Shown one piece after another: positions 53,553 to 62,743 of a stretch of DNA of 64,000 bases (position 1 is its first letter; each line of letters starts with the position of its first letter). The notes beneath the pieces are model-generated. The model saw only the letters and a program-made list of their open reading frames with translations. It did no database searches and was not told where the DNA came from. Source of the DNA: Tsukamurella pulmonis (GTDB lineage Bacteria > Actinomycetota > Actinomycetes > Mycobacteriales > Mycobacteriaceae); the NCBI RefSeq assembly GCF_900103175.1, contig NZ_FNLF01000002.1, positions 1,116,001 to 1,180,000 of the forward strand, in the 5' to 3' direction. The position numbers and the translations under genes are program-made.

Positions 53553-54196
53553 CGGGTGATCCTGATCGCGTGCAGGGGACGGCCGCCGAGCTGCAGCGCG
53601 GCCGCGTGGTCGTCCGGGGTGAGGGCCTTGAGATTGTCCTCGGCGACGATGTGCACGCCGGGCTCGGGATAGAGGGCGCGCAGGGCGTCGTCGAGCTCCG
53701 CGCGGGGCAGGTCGGGCAGGGCGGCGCGCAGGTCGCGCAGGGCGACCCAGGCGCCCGGCGCGGCGATCCGGCCGTAGGCCTCGCGGACCCGCGCCGACGG
53801 CGGACCGTCGGGCACGGGGGCCGGGGCGCCGGGGGTCGACGGTGCCGGCGTGACCACCTCCCCGAGCGCGAGCGACTCGCGGCGCAGGTACCGGCCGATC
53901 CCCGCGGCGAAGGTGAACAGCGCGCGCAGCTGCGGGGTGGCGCGCGGAGGGGGAGAGGATTCGAGCAGCTCGGCGGCGGCCGCCCAGCCCTTGTCGGTGA
54001 GGGAGAGGAGCAGGGTGCGGCGCGCGCCGGTCTCGACCTCGAGCAGGCCCCGTTCGACGAGCCTGCGGCGCGACGGCGCCTCCAGCGCGGGGCCGAGCAG
54101 TTTCAGGTCGGGATTGCGCACCGGTTCCACGGCGGACGCGAGCACCAGTAGGACAGTCGATTCCGTGCCGGTGAGACCGTCGATCGACGCGCTCAT
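53549..54196 (-). CDS. Winged-helix protein coupled to the HerA-like ATPase
   Basis: The 215-residue protein has an N-terminal MarR-like winged helix (TGTESTVLLVLASAVEPVRN, then RRRLVERGLLEVETGARRTLLLSLTDKGW, quoted in pieces). A Pro/Ala-rich linker leads to a second small helical domain (AYGRIAAPGAWVALRDLRAAL). It would bind DNA, either as the operon's regulator or as a DNA-loading subunit of the ATPase. The ATG at 54196 follows AAGGGGAG; the ATGA overlap with the ATPase gene shows strict co-expression. Confidence 0.75.
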   Translation of the reverse strand: MSASIDGLTGTESTVLLVLASAVEPVRNPDLKLLGPALEAPSRRRLVERGLLEVETGARRTLLLSLTDKGWAAAAELLESSPPPRATPQLRALFTFAAGIGRYLRRESLALGEVVTPAPSTPGAPAPVPDGPPSARVREAYGRIAAPGAWVALRDLRAALPDLPRAELDDALRALYPEPGVHIVAEDNLKALTPDDHAAALQLGGRPLHAIRITR

Positions 54197-54589
54197 CACT
54201 CCCCTTCCCGTGACCCGACCCCGTTGCAGTGACCAATGTACGGACCCCACAACGACCGATTCCGCGGTATCGCCCGGTGGCACGGCGCGTGCGGTCCTCG
54301 TGTCTTCGGCCAGGGAGAGCACGGAGGGGGCGTCACGGCTGTCACCAGCGTCGATGTCGATCGACTGTGGATCCGGCGCGCCCGGCCGCGCGGCGGTCAC
54401 GGCGCGGCGGAGGATCTCGGCGCCACCCGCACGCCGCGGGTGCTCGCGCTCCGCCGCCGTGCGCGCACGTCCGAGGCGAACCGACGGTGCCGGGAGGGGA
54501 CGTCCCGGGGCTCCCCTCTGGACGAGGCGCGCGTCCTCGACGTCCGGGCCGCCCCGCGGCGGCGTGAATGCGCGCCCGGGCGCGCGGGA
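54197..54589. other. 393-nt gap without recognised gene
   Basis: The minus strand stays open upstream of the winged-helix start to 54400, but that segment lacks a start with a ribosome-binding site and looks non-coding. Several plus-strand frames are open only because of high GC. No repeat, tRNA or clear promoter pair is visible; it presumably holds the promoter of the two-gene ATPase operon. Confidence 0.4.
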
Positions 54590-54859
54590 TCAGCGCTTCT
54601 CGCAGGCGATGCCGTCGCCGTCGCGATCGAGGCCGTCGTTGGCCTTGTAGAGGTCGGCGTCGACGGTGAAGGTGGTGACCGGCGTCTTCGACGTCGAATC
54701 GACGGCGCCGGGTTCGCCCACCCCGTGCGGGTAGTCGGCGTTGAGCGCCTTGCAGTTGGGGTAGTCGCCGGCAGCCGTTGCGGGCGCGCCGATCAGTACC
54801 GGCCCCGCTGCGATCGCCAGCGCGGTGAGCCCCGTGAGAAACCTCGTCGATCGATTCAC
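54590..54859 (-). CDS. Excalibur calcium-binding domain secreted protein
   Basis: About 89 residues from the GTG at 54859, which has AAGGAG at 7-nt spacing; an ATG 15 nt upstream lacks such a site. A signal peptide (RSTRFLTGLTALAIAAGPV, cleavage near ATAAG) precedes a short mature protein with CKALNADYPHGV and the C-terminal DRDGDGIACE motif, the Excalibur (extracellular calcium-binding) signature. It is probably secreted to the cell surface and binds calcium. Two Cys may pair. Confidence 0.88.
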   Translation of the reverse strand: MNRSTRFLTGLTALAIAAGPVLIGAPATAAGDYPNCKALNADYPHGVGEPGAVDSTSKTPVTTFTVDADLYKANDGLDRDGDGIACEKR

Positions 54860-55166
54860 CGGACACTCCTTCATCAGGGGGAACCTCGAGTTCGAGGTTC
54901 GTGGAGCGTAGAGCGCGCAGTGCGGCGAAGGGGCCGAAATGCTGATAGTCCCGGCAGGATCGCGATCGCGGGCGGGAGGTGTCGTCGGGCCGCCGCGACC
55001 GGCGGCCGGGACCCGGCGCAGGCTGACCGGGCGCGATTCGACAGCGACCTGCGGTTTCCTCTACTATGGATCGGTTGCCTGTGGCCTCGCGCCACGAGCG
55101 ACTGACCACGCGTGTTCGGGTCGGAAATCCGGCGCGCATGAAAATCCAGGTCGAGGAGACTCTCTA
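54860..55166 (+). promoter_or_regulatory. rplN operon promoter and leader
   Basis: TTCGAC at 55037-55042 and TACTAT at 55062-55067 (19-nt spacer) are followed five nt later by GGTTGCCT (55073-55080). The leader to the rplN GTG is about 90 nt with GAGGAG upstream of the start. So rplN-rplX-rplE-rpsZ has its own promoter, needed because the S10 block is terminated 9 kb earlier. The first 150 nt of the gap contain nothing recognised. Confidence 0.7.
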
Positions 55167-55535
55167 GTGATTCAGCAGGAATCGCGGGTGCGGGTCGCCG
55201 ACAACACGGGTGCCAAGGAAATCCTCTGCATCCGCGTGCTCGGTGGAAGCTCGCGCCGCTATGCCGGCATCGGTGACATCATCGTCGCCACCGTCAAGGA
55301 CGCCATCCCCGGCGGCAACGTCAAGCGCGGCGAGGTCGTCAAGGCCGTCATCGTGCGCACCGCCAAGGAGCGCCGCCGTCCGGACGGTTCGTACATCAAG
55401 TTCGACGAGAACGCCGCTGTCATCATCAAGAACGACAACGACCCTCGTGGCACCCGCATCTTCGGCCCGGTCGGCCGCGAGCTGCGCGACAAGAAGTTCA
55501 TGAAGATCGTTTCGCTGGCTCCGGAGGTGCTCTGA
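55167..55535 (+). CDS. rplN: 50S ribosomal protein L14
   Basis: The 122-residue protein begins at GTG with [18 protein letters not shown] (in part) and contains [16 protein letters not shown]. It binds 23S rRNA and forms an intersubunit bridge. First gene of its own transcription unit here. Confidence 0.98.
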   Translation: MIQQESRVRVADNTGAKEILCIRVLGGSSRRYAGIGDIIVATVKDAIPGGNVKRGEVVKAVIVRTAKERRRPDGSYIKFDENAAVIIKNDNDPRGTRIFGPVGRELRDKKFMKIVSLAPEVL

Positions 55536-55536
55536 C

Positions 55537-55842
55537 ATGAAGGTGCACAAGGGCGATACCGTCATCGTGATCTCGGGCCCCGACAAGGGCGCCAAGGGCA
55601 AGGTCGTCGAGTCCTTCCCGAAGGCTGACAAGGTCCTCGTCGAGGGCGTCAACCGGATCAAGAAGCACACCAGCACCTCCGCCACCGCGCAGGGCGGGAT
55701 CGAGGTCCGCGAGGCCCCGATCCACGTCTCCAACGTGATGGTCGTCGACTCGGACGGCAACCCCACCCGCGTGGGCTACCGGACCGACGAGGAGACCGGC
55801 AAGCGCGTGCGGATCTCCCGCAAGAACGGGAAGGACATCTGA
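55537..55842 (+). CDS. rplX: 50S ribosomal protein L24
   Basis: The 101-residue KOW-motif protein begins [20 protein letters not shown]. It initiates 50S assembly. One nt separates it from the rplN stop. Confidence 0.98.
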   Translation: MKVHKGDTVIVISGPDKGAKGKVVESFPKADKVLVEGVNRIKKHTSTSATAQGGIEVREAPIHVSNVMVVDSDGNPTRVGYRTDEETGKRVRISRKNGKDI

Positions 55843-55843
55843 G

Positions 55844-56407
55844 ATGACCACCTCTGAGAAGATCCAGCCGCGCCTGAAGGCGCGCTACCGCGCCGAGATC
55901 AAGGACGCGCTCAACGCCGAGTACAAGTACGACAACGTGATGCAGATCCCGGGTGTCGTCAAGGTGGTCGTGAACATGGGCGTCGGCGACGCCGCCCGCG
56001 ACGCCAAGCTCATCAACGGCGCCGTCAAGGACCTCGAGCTGATCACCGGCCAGAAGCCGGAGATCCGCAAGGCCCGCAAGTCCATCGCGCAGTTCAAGCT
56101 CCGTGAGGGCATGCCCATCGGCGCGCGCGTCACGCTGCGCGGCGACCGCATGTGGGAGTTCCTCGATCGACTCACCTCGATCGCGCTGCCCCGTATCCGC
56201 GACTTCCGTGGCCTCAACGGCAACCAGTTCGACGGCAACGGCAACTACACGTTCGGCCTGAACGAGCAGTCGATGTTCCACGAGATCGACGTGGACTCGA
56301 TCGACCGCCCCCGCGGCATGGACATCACCGTCGTCACCACTGCCACCAACAATGAGGAAGGCCGCGCGCTGCTCAAGCACCTCGGCTTCCCCTTCAAGGA
56401 GAACTGA
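55844..56407 (+). CDS. rplE: 50S ribosomal protein L5
   Basis: The 187-residue protein binds 5S rRNA and P-site tRNA. It has [18 protein letters not shown] and [15 protein letters not shown]. Close spacing to rplX and rpsZ shows one operon. Confidence 0.98.
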   Translation: MTTSEKIQPRLKARYRAEIKDALNAEYKYDNVMQIPGVVKVVVNMGVGDAARDAKLINGAVKDLELITGQKPEIRKARKSIAQFKLREGMPIGARVTLRGDRMWEFLDRLTSIALPRIRDFRGLNGNQFDGNGNYTFGLNEQSMFHEIDVDSIDRPRGMDITVVTTATNNEEGRALLKHLGFPFKEN

Positions 56408-56410
56408 GCC

Positions 56411-56596
56411 ATGGCAAAGAAGGCGCTGATCAACAAGGCCAACAAGAAGCCGAAGTTCGCCGTCCGCGCGTACACCCGGTGCAACAAGTGCGGCCGCCCG
56501 CACTCGGTGTACCGCAAGTTCGGCCTGTGCCGCGTGTGCCTGCGCAAGCTGGCCCACGCCGGCGACCTCCCCGGCGTGCACAAGAGCAGCTGGTGA
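56411..56596 (+). CDS. rpsZ: 30S ribosomal protein S14, zinc-binding type
   Basis: The 61-residue S14 is the short zinc form with two CxxC pairs (RCNKCGRP and CRVCLRK). Because it needs zinc, a zinc-free rpsN copy may exist elsewhere in the genome. The operon stops here, with a strong terminator, whereas rpsH would normally follow. Confidence 0.97.
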   Translation: MAKKALINKANKKPKFAVRAYTRCNKCGRPHSVYRKFGLCRVCLRKLAHAGDLPGVHKSSW

Positions 56597-56634
56597 GTCC
56601 CGCCCGGGTCTGACCCGGGACGAGTTCCACACGC

Positions 56635-56676
56635 GAAGGGCGCGTGCTCCGCTTCGGCGCGGAGCACGCGCCCTTC
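56635..56676 (+). terminator. Terminator after rpsZ
   Basis: A perfect 18-bp stem (56635-56652 with 56659-56676) closes a six-base TTCGGC loop. It ends the rplN operon and separates it from the PAP2 gene region. Confidence 0.85.
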
Positions 56677-56714
56677 GGCGTCCCCGCACCGTCGCGCGCG
56701 AGCCGGCCGTCGTC

Positions 56715-56758
56715 GTGCGAGTGCTGTCTCCGCGCTGTGCGAGTGCTGTCACGGCGCT
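56715..56758 (+). repeat. Two-copy 22-nt tandem repeat
   Basis: Two copies of a 22-nt unit lie head to tail (56715-56736, 56737-56758). Each starts with GTGCGAGTGCTGTC and ends with CGCT or GGCGCT variants; a partial third copy (GTGCGCAG) follows. It lies about 80 nt upstream of the PAP2 gene and could be a repeated regulator-binding site. Confidence 0.6.
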
Positions 56759-56835
56759 GTGCGCAGCGCGATTCACGTCACGAAACGCGGATCGGATGCA
56801 CAGTGTTACTCGGACGTTAACTATGCTGTCATCTC

Positions 56836-58176
56836 ATGTTGGTGCGTGCAGACGTCGCGCTCCCGCGAGGTCCGCGCGGGGAGCACACCCGCGGCGGTAT
56901 CCGGAACCGGCCCTGGCTGTGGGCCATCGGGGCGGTCGTCGTCTTCGTCGCGGTCATCCAGGCGGCCGCGGTGGCCTACGGACTGGCCGGCCCCGTCGAG
57001 GGTCTGGCGAAGGACTTCGTCGGCCGTCCGGTCACCGGCGAGGTCAAGGTCGCTTCGCTCGCCCTCGCCCTGATGTGCATGCCCGGGCGCCTGCGGCTGC
57101 CCTTCGTCGGCGTCGTCCTGGGTGTCGAGGTGCTCTTCAACGCCGAGCGGTTCGTGGTCGGCTCGCCCCTGCACTTCGGCAACGGCGTGATGTGGGCGCT
57201 CGTCGCCCTGGCCGGGTACGCCGCCCTGCGGCTGACCGGGCGCGAGCAGGTCGCCGCGTACAAGGCCGCCGGCGTGGCCGGGATCCTCATCGTCGCCAAC
57301 GCCGTCTCCGCGGTCTGGCTCGGGCTGACCATGGAGGCGCTGCCGTACGTCGCCGATCACTTCGTCGAGGTCGCCGACCGCGCGCTCGGCAGCCCGTCGT
57401 GGGTGATGGGCCGGTTCGTGCACGAGCACGGCTGGTACCTGTGGCTGATCACCAAGGTCTACACCTACCTGCCCGTGGGCGCGGCCGTCGTCGCGTACTT
57501 CCAGCTGCGCCGCAGCTCCACCGAGGGCTTCCCGCGGCACCACATCGTGCGCTCGTTCATCGTGATCGGCGCGATCGGCCCCATCGTCTACTTCCTGTTC
57601 CCCGTCGTCGGGCCGGCCTACGCCTTCGGCAACGAGGTCGCGGGCGCCGGCTGGATGAACATCTGGCCGCACGTGCTGCCCACCTCGCTCGAGCCGGTCT
57701 CCGCGTACTTCAGTCAGGCGGCGCCCCGCAACTGCATGCCCAGCCTGCACACCGCCTGGGCCACCGCGATCCTGGTGCACGCGCTGCGCGGGCCGCGGCT
57801 GCTCAAGCTCTTCGGCGTCTTCTGGTGGGTCTGCACCATCTCCGCGACCCTGGGCCTCGGTGCGCACTACGGCGTCGACCTGATCGCCGGCTTCGTCTTC
57901 GCGCTGACGCTCGAGGCCGCCATGGTGCGCCCCGAGGACGGTTGGCATCCGCGCCGGATCGCCACCGTCGCGGGCGGCGCCCTCGCCTTCGTCGCGATCC
58001 TGCTCTCGATCCGTTACCTCAGCGTGCCGATGGCGCAGAGCGGCGCTCTCGCCGCCGTGCTGCTGTTGGGCACGGCCGGTGCGATGGTGCTCGGCTACGC
58101 GCGGATCGCTCGGCGCCCCGCGCCCGATGACGCCGTCGTCCCTGCTCCGGTGGGGGAGCGGGCGCTCGCGGCCTGA
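56836..58176 (+). CDS. PAP2/inositolphosphotransferase-like membrane protein
   Basis: The 446-residue membrane protein has about 10-12 hydrophobic segments. PAP2-superfamily motifs are PRNCMPSLHTAWA and GAHYGVDLIAG, with the catalytic His residues, resembling the AUR1/Ipt1-like branch that transfers phospho-head groups between lipids. In Mycobacteriales such enzymes act on inositol or arabinan lipids; the substrate here is inferred. A TATGCT at 56822-56827 lies 8 nt before the ATG, suggesting a nearly leaderless transcript. Confidence 0.82.
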   Translation: MLVRADVALPRGPRGEHTRGGIRNRPWLWAIGAVVVFVAVIQAAAVAYGLAGPVEGLAKDFVGRPVTGEVKVASLALALMCMPGRLRLPFVGVVLGVEVLFNAERFVVGSPLHFGNGVMWALVALAGYAALRLTGREQVAAYKAAGVAGILIVANAVSAVWLGLTMEALPYVADHFVEVADRALGSPSWVMGRFVHEHGWYLWLITKVYTYLPVGAAVVAYFQLRRSSTEGFPRHHIVRSFIVIGAIGPIVYFLFPVVGPAYAFGNEVAGAGWMNIWPHVLPTSLEPVSAYFSQAAPRNCMPSLHTAWATAILVHALRGPRLLKLFGVFWWVCTISATLGLGAHYGVDLIAGFVFALTLEAAMVRPEDGWHPRRIATVAGGALAFVAILLSIRYLSVPMAQSGALAAVLLLGTAGAMVLGYARIARRPAPDDAVVPAPVGERALAA

Positions 58177-58197
58177 CGACTAGGGTGTTCGTCGTGG

Positions 58198-58923
58198 GTG
58201 CTTCCGATGCGTAATACGGCGATCGCGGGTCTGCTCGGCGTCGGGGCGGTCGGTCTGATCGCCACCCGGTTCGTCGGTTCGATCGGGGCACTGCTGCTCG
58301 CGGGCGCACTCATCGTCGCGATGATCGTGTTCCTCGGCGGCAACGGCGATCCGTCGAAGTCCGCGACGGCCGATCCGTTGCAGTTCACCTCGCCCCCGCC
58401 GCCGCGCGAGCGGCCGCGCGCGAGCGCGCCGTCGGGCGAGGCGCTGTGGGACCGCGCGGTCGGCCGGCACGACGAGGTGCTCGGTGAGTACGCCGTCTAC
58501 GAACTCGATCCCGAGATGCTGCTGCGCTTCCCCGCGATGTGGGACTTCAGCTCGACCAAGGTGATCGCCTTCCACGACGCCCTGGAGCGCGCGGGTGCGC
58601 TGCGCACCGACGAGTACCCCGGCGAGGCGAAGGGCGCCGAGTACGCCGACGCCGTGACCGACCTGCGTACCAGCTGGTACGCCGCCGACCGGCACGCCCG
58701 CAGCACCGGCTCCGCCGGCCTCGCCGAGGAGGACGTGCGCGACCTCGATCGTGGGCTCAAGCTCTACCGGCACGCCTCGTCGAGCGCCGCCGCCGAGCGG
58801 GCCGCGTACCTGAACCAGGTGGTCAGCACGGTCGACCGGCTCGTCGATCGCGGTGTGCTGCCTGCGCCGCCGCGTTTCCGTGCCGAACTGGAGGCCGAGG
58901 CCCGCAAGGCCATCGAGGGCTGA
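58198..58923 (+). CDS. Membrane-anchored protein of unknown function
   Basis: The 241-residue protein (GTG 58198 or ATG 58207) has two adjacent hydrophobic segments in the first 45 residues. A Pro-rich linker (FTSPPPPRERPRAS) leads to a soluble, mostly helical, charged domain. A TAGGGT at 58181-58186 may be the -10 element. I recognise no family. It follows the PAP2 gene by 21 nt and could be co-transcribed. Confidence 0.7.
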   Translation: MLPMRNTAIAGLLGVGAVGLIATRFVGSIGALLLAGALIVAMIVFLGGNGDPSKSATADPLQFTSPPPPRERPRASAPSGEALWDRAVGRHDEVLGEYAVYELDPEMLLRFPAMWDFSSTKVIAFHDALERAGALRTDEYPGEAKGAEYADAVTDLRTSWYAADRHARSTGSAGLAEEDVRDLDRGLKLYRHASSSAAAERAAYLNQVVSTVDRLVDRGVLPAPPRFRAELEAEARKAIEG

Positions 58924-59065
58924 GTTCGTCGCGTCGTTCGAAACCGGGCTGATTCTGGATCAGGATCGCCTGACGGGATTCTGACGCGAAATTCGCCCGG
59001 TTTCGGAACGGACGCGCGGCCGTCGCCTTGACCGAACTGTGACTAATGTTGCGTATGGTGTTTTT

Positions 59066-60265
59066 GTGACTGTTGTGACTCGAAGGGTGATGCTCTCGGC
59101 GGCGGCCGCGCTTCCCATGGCGATGGTGGCCGCGCGGGCGGCCGCTGACCCCGGCTCCGGGGCGGGCGCGGGCGGCACGGTCGGGCCGACGACGCCCGGG
59201 GCTCCGGCCGGTGCACCCGGCGCTCCCGCGGCACCGGCCGCGCGGTGGACGCCCGAGCGGGCCCAGCAGTGGCGGGCCCAGAACCCGTGGATGGTCGGCG
59301 CGAACTACATCAACGCCAACGCCGGGAACCAGTTCGAGATGTTCCAGGCGCAGACCTTCGACCCGAACCGGATGAATCTCGAACTGAGCTGGGCGCGCGG
59401 CCTCGGCATGACCACGATGCGCGTCTTCCTGCAGGACCAGTTGTGGACCGCCGACCCGACCGGCCTCGTGCAGCGACTCGACCAGTTCCTCACGATCGCG
59501 CACAACAACGGGATCAAGATCATGTTCGTGCTCTTCGACTCGTGCTGGGACCCGAACCCGAAGCCCGGCGTGCAGCGCGAGCCCACCCCCGGCGTGCACA
59601 ACTCCACCTGGGTGCAGAGCCCCGGCGCCGCCGGTCTGACCAACCCCGACACCGCCGCGCTGCAGGCCTACGCGACCGGTGTGGTCAAGGCGTTCGCGAA
59701 CGATCCCCGCGTGGTCGCGTGGGACGTCTGGAACGAGCCGGAGAACCTCGCCGACTCGTACCCGCTGAGCCCGCCCGACAAGGTCGCCCGCGTCGCGCAG
59801 CTGCTGCCCCAGGCGTTCGCCTGGGCGCGCGCCGGCAACCCGACGCAGCCGCTGACCTCCGGCACCTGGGCCGACACCCGGCCCGAGATCCGCGCGATCC
59901 AGCTCGAGCAGTCCGACGTCATCAGCTTCCACAGTTACGACCCGCCGGAGAAGTTCCGCGCCATGGCCGCCGACCTCGCCAAGCAGGGCCGCCCGATGCT
60001 GCTCACCGAGTACATGGCCCGCCCGCAGGGCAGCACCATCGAGACGATCCTGCCGATCTGCAAGGAACTCGGCATCGACGCCTACCAGTGGGGCTTCGTC
60101 GCCGGCCGCAGCCAGACCTACTACCCGTGGGACTCGTGGAAGCAGCCCTACGTCGGGGCGCGGCAGCCGCAGCAGTGGTTCCACGACCTGCTCTGGCCCG
60201 ACGGTCGTCCCTATCGGGACGCCGAGGTCGCGACGGTCCGCCGCCTCACCGCGGCGCAGACCTAG
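59066..60265 (+). CDS. Tat-exported GH5-like glycoside hydrolase
   Basis: About 399 residues from the GTG at 59066. The N-terminus MTVVTRRVMLSAAAALPMA (in part TRRVML) is a twin-arginine signal, followed by a Gly/Pro/Ala linker. The catalytic domain has WDVWNEPEN (acid/base Glu) and MLLTEYMARP (nucleophile Glu), the GH5/clan A pattern, with RVFLQDQLW and ISFHSYDP strands. It would cut a beta-linked polysaccharide outside the cell. Other starts (GTG 59039) cannot be excluded. Its TAG stop shares the CTAG with the stop of the convergent gene. Confidence 0.82.
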   Translation: MTVVTRRVMLSAAAALPMAMVAARAAADPGSGAGAGGTVGPTTPGAPAGAPGAPAAPAARWTPERAQQWRAQNPWMVGANYINANAGNQFEMFQAQTFDPNRMNLELSWARGLGMTTMRVFLQDQLWTADPTGLVQRLDQFLTIAHNNGIKIMFVLFDSCWDPNPKPGVQREPTPGVHNSTWVQSPGAAGLTNPDTAALQAYATGVVKAFANDPRVVAWDVWNEPENLADSYPLSPPDKVARVAQLLPQAFAWARAGNPTQPLTSGTWADTRPEIRAIQLEQSDVISFHSYDPPEKFRAMAADLAKQGRPMLLTEYMARPQGSTIETILPICKELGIDAYQWGFVAGRSQTYYPWDSWKQPYVGARQPQQWFHDLLWPDGRPYRDAEVATVRRLTAAQT

Positions 60266-61497
60266 TCGGTGCGCAGGAACCGGCCGTCGAGCGCGTAGTA
60301 GGCCTCGGCGCTCGAGTTCGGTCCGAGCCCGACCTCCATGACGGTGGGCGGGGTGACGCGGGAGCTGGTGCGGGTGTCGGCGGAGACGCGCAGCCCCAGC
60401 GCGAAGGCGTCGATCGGCAGCACCGAGAAACGCTGCACCAGATCGGTCCGCGCCTTCTCGATGCCCTCGTAGCGGACCGCTGACAGGGGGAACGAGGTCT
60501 CGCTGCTGGACGAGCTCGGCCGCAGGTCGATCTCGGGGAACTTGCCGACGGTCTCCGCGAGCTTCCCGGTCCGGCCGGCGCCCGCGATGCTCAGCTCGAC
60601 GGTGCCCTTGCCCGAGCCGACGGAGCTCACGTTCTCGGCGAAGACGCGGTACTCCAACCGGTCGATCACGCGCGCGGCCGGATCGAAGCCGTTCGCGCGC
60701 AGGAGGCGCTCGGCGATCGGGAGCATCCCGCCGGTCTTCGCCAGCGCCAGGTTGTCGGGGAGTGCGCCCGACGGGTCGACCTCGATCTCGATCGGGGACC
60801 GGTCGAAGGTGGCCACCAGGCGCTGGTCACCGCTGCGCCGCCCGATCTCGATGTCGTCCGACGAGGACGCCGTGCGCTTGACGCCGAGGGTCGCGATCGC
60901 GCCGTCGACCTTCGTCGTCGCCGCCCGCAGGTCGAGGCCCGCGATGTCCGCGGCGCTGAAGGCGTCCGCCGCGCGACTGGGCGTGCTCGAGCGCGACGGG
61001 GTGTTCCACTCGTGGGTGCTGCCGACGCGGGAGTACTGGAACGACACCTCCTCGCCGCGGGTGAGGTCGAGGAAGCGCATCTGCGTCCAGTTCTGGCTGA
61101 TGCTGATCTGGCGGATCGTGCGCGTACTGCCGGGCTGGATCTCCTCCGCCTTGGCGAGCACGCTGCGCAGCTCCTCCGACGGGTCGATCGGCTGCTCCTC
61201 CGAGGAGGCGAACGCCGACGAGCCCGACCGGCCCGACTCGGTGAGCACGATCGTCGCGGGCACGCCGGCCGAGACGATGACGATGCCGGTGGCGAGGGCT
61301 CCCGCCCACGCGGCACCGGGCGGGGCGGACCGCAGCCGCACGGCGAGGACGCCCGCGACGACGACGGTCGCGACGGCCAGCACCAGCGACGCGGTGCCGT
61401 CGGTCGCCACCGCTCCGACCAGGCCCGCCGTGGTGAGTACCGCGAGCAGGGTGACGGTCAGGGTGGTGGACACGGCCCTCAGGGTATCCGTCGGCAA
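60262..61497 (-). CDS. Membrane protein with large extracytoplasmic domain
   Basis: The 411-residue protein (start 61497, or GTG 61473) has three hydrophobic segments in the first 90 residues. A long, Ser/Thr-rich soluble domain follows, with ISQNWTQMRFLDL, DIAGLDLRAATTKVD and many beta-strand-like stretches, and no catalytic motif. The soluble part probably faces the outside. No family recognised. The last codons overlap the GH5-like gene by 4 nt. Confidence 0.7.
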   Translation of the reverse strand: MPTDTLRAVSTTLTVTLLAVLTTAGLVGAVATDGTASLVLAVATVVVAGVLAVRLRSAPPGAAWAGALATGIVIVSAGVPATIVLTESGRSGSSAFASSEEQPIDPSEELRSVLAKAEEIQPGSTRTIRQISISQNWTQMRFLDLTRGEEVSFQYSRVGSTHEWNTPSRSSTPSRAADAFSAADIAGLDLRAATTKVDGAIATLGVKRTASSSDDIEIGRRSGDQRLVATFDRSPIEIEVDPSGALPDNLALAKTGGMLPIAERLLRANGFDPAARVIDRLEYRVFAENVSSVGSGKGTVELSIAGAGRTGKLAETVGKFPEIDLRPSSSSSETSFPLSAVRYEGIEKARTDLVQRFSVLPIDAFALGLRVSADTRTSSRVTPPTVMEVGLGPNSSAEAYYALDGRFLRTD

Positions 61498-61583
61498 TCA
61501 CGGTGAGCGCAACCGCTGTGCCCGGACCGGGATCGGACATATGTTCCGCGGAGCACTAGCGACCCTTCCCGTCAGGAGTGATC

Positions 61584-62099
61584 ATGACCGCATCCGCCAC
61601 CGGCACCCTCGCCGCCATCATCGACGCGACCGACCAGGCCGTGACCCGCAACGTCGCGAACGCCCACGTGGTGTTCTCGGCGAGCGCGGTTCCGCAGGGC
61701 GCCGTCGGCTCCGTCACGACCGCCCGCCAGCACACGCTCGCCGTCGACGAGCCGCCGACGCTCGGCGGCGACGACACCGCGATCAATCCGGTCGAGACCT
61801 ACTTGGCCGCCCTGCTCTCGTGTCAGGTGGTGACGTACCGCTTCTACGCCGACAAGCTCGGCATCACCATCGACGAGCTGAAGCTCAGCGCGGAGGGCGA
61901 CCTCGACGTGCGCGGCTTCTTCGGCCTCGACGAGACCGTGCGCCCGGGCTTCACCGCGGTGCGGGTCACCGTCGACATCACCGGGCCGGACACCGAGGAG
62001 CGCTACCGCGAGCTGACGACCGTCGTCGACGCGCACTGCCCGGTCCTGGACCTGACCCAGAACCCGACGCCGGTCACGACGACGCTGCGGGTGAACTGA
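61584..62099 (+). CDS. OsmC/Ohr-family peroxide reductase
   Basis: The 171-residue protein has the OsmC fold with two reactive Cys: LAALLSCQVVTYRFYADKLG (in part) and [17 protein letters not shown]. It reduces organic hydroperoxides with a lipoylated or thiol partner. CAGGAG before the ATG is the ribosome-binding site. The 3' end overlaps the convergent DoxX-like gene by 26 nt. Confidence 0.88.
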   Translation: MTASATGTLAAIIDATDQAVTRNVANAHVVFSASAVPQGAVGSVTTARQHTLAVDEPPTLGGDDTAINPVETYLAALLSCQVVTYRFYADKLGITIDELKLSAEGDLDVRGFFGLDETVRPGFTAVRVTVDITGPDTEERYRELTTVVDAHCPVLDLTQNPTPVTTTLRVN

Positions 62100-62460
62100 C
62101 CCGGGGGCCGGTCGCGGCGAGCGCGCCGTAGAACAGCAGCAGCGACGAGGCCGCCGCGAAGTTCAGTCGCAGGTCGCGGGCGCGCACGTGCAGGCCCACC
62201 GCGACGGCGAAGTAGAGCGTCAGCATGATCGCGGTGAGCCGGGCCAGTCCCGGCCACCGCGGCGCCGCCGCGAGGCCGAGCGCCGAGGCGCCCTTGACCA
62301 CGGGGAAGAACCAGCGGCCACCGTCGGGCCAGCCGACGTCGTCGAGGCACCGTGCGATGTACGGGACGGGCTGGATGCACAGGGCCCCGTCGGTCGCCTG
62401 GCCGGCGGCGGCCGCCTGATAGAGCCGGGGATCGCGGAGGAGATCGTTCACCGAGGGCAT
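62074..62460 (-). CDS. DoxX-like small membrane protein
   Basis: The 128-residue protein (ATG 62460, GTGAGGATC upstream) has a hydrophilic N-terminus ([20 protein letters not shown]), then three or four hydrophobic segments with [34 protein letters not shown] and [11 protein letters not shown] (in parts), the DoxX/DUF4267-like pattern. Function unknown; often linked to redox or stress genes, which fits the neighbouring OsmC gene. Confidence 0.7.
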   Translation of the reverse strand: MPSVNDLLRDPRLYQAAAAGQATDGALCIQPVPYIARCLDDVGWPDGGRWFFPVVKGASALGLAAAPRWPGLARLTAIMLTLYFAVAVGLHVRARDLRLNFAAASSLLLFYGALAATGPRVSSPAASS

Positions 62461-62743
62461 GATCCTCACGCTAGGCGCCCGCGCGGCGGGGGACAAGAGG
62501 TGCCGATTCGACTCTGACCGGCACTTTCTCTACACTAGTGAGGTTGCCTGTCGTGCTTCGAGCACGGCCGGCGCACTTCCCCGAACCGGTTCGCCGGTCC
62601 GGAATCCCTGCAGTGCAACGGTATTGCAGGACGGTTTGCTTCGTAGCAGGCCCACCGTCGGACGTTCCAGGCCCCGATTCGTCAGGGCACCAGAGCGCCG
62701 GCGATGTATGGGAACCGCTGCGAGAAAGGTAGACGAATCTGTC
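62461..62743 (+). promoter_or_regulatory. rpsH operon promoter and leader
   Basis: TTCGAC at 62507-62512 and TACACT at 62531-62536 (18-nt spacer) are followed five nt later by GGTTGCCT (62542-62549). The remaining leader of about 190 nt before the rpsH ATG has GAGAAAGG near its end. The element is very close to the rplN promoter, including GATTCGAC at the -35 side. Confidence 0.72.

Noticed and set aside
54236-55105. Plus-strand frame of 289 residues between the winged-helix gene and rplN
   Set aside because: It overlaps the Excalibur gene on the other strand, is Arg/Ala-rich and lacks a ribosome-binding site.
56715-56766. CRISPR array
   Set aside because: Units are contiguous without spacers, only two full copies exist, and there are no cas genes.
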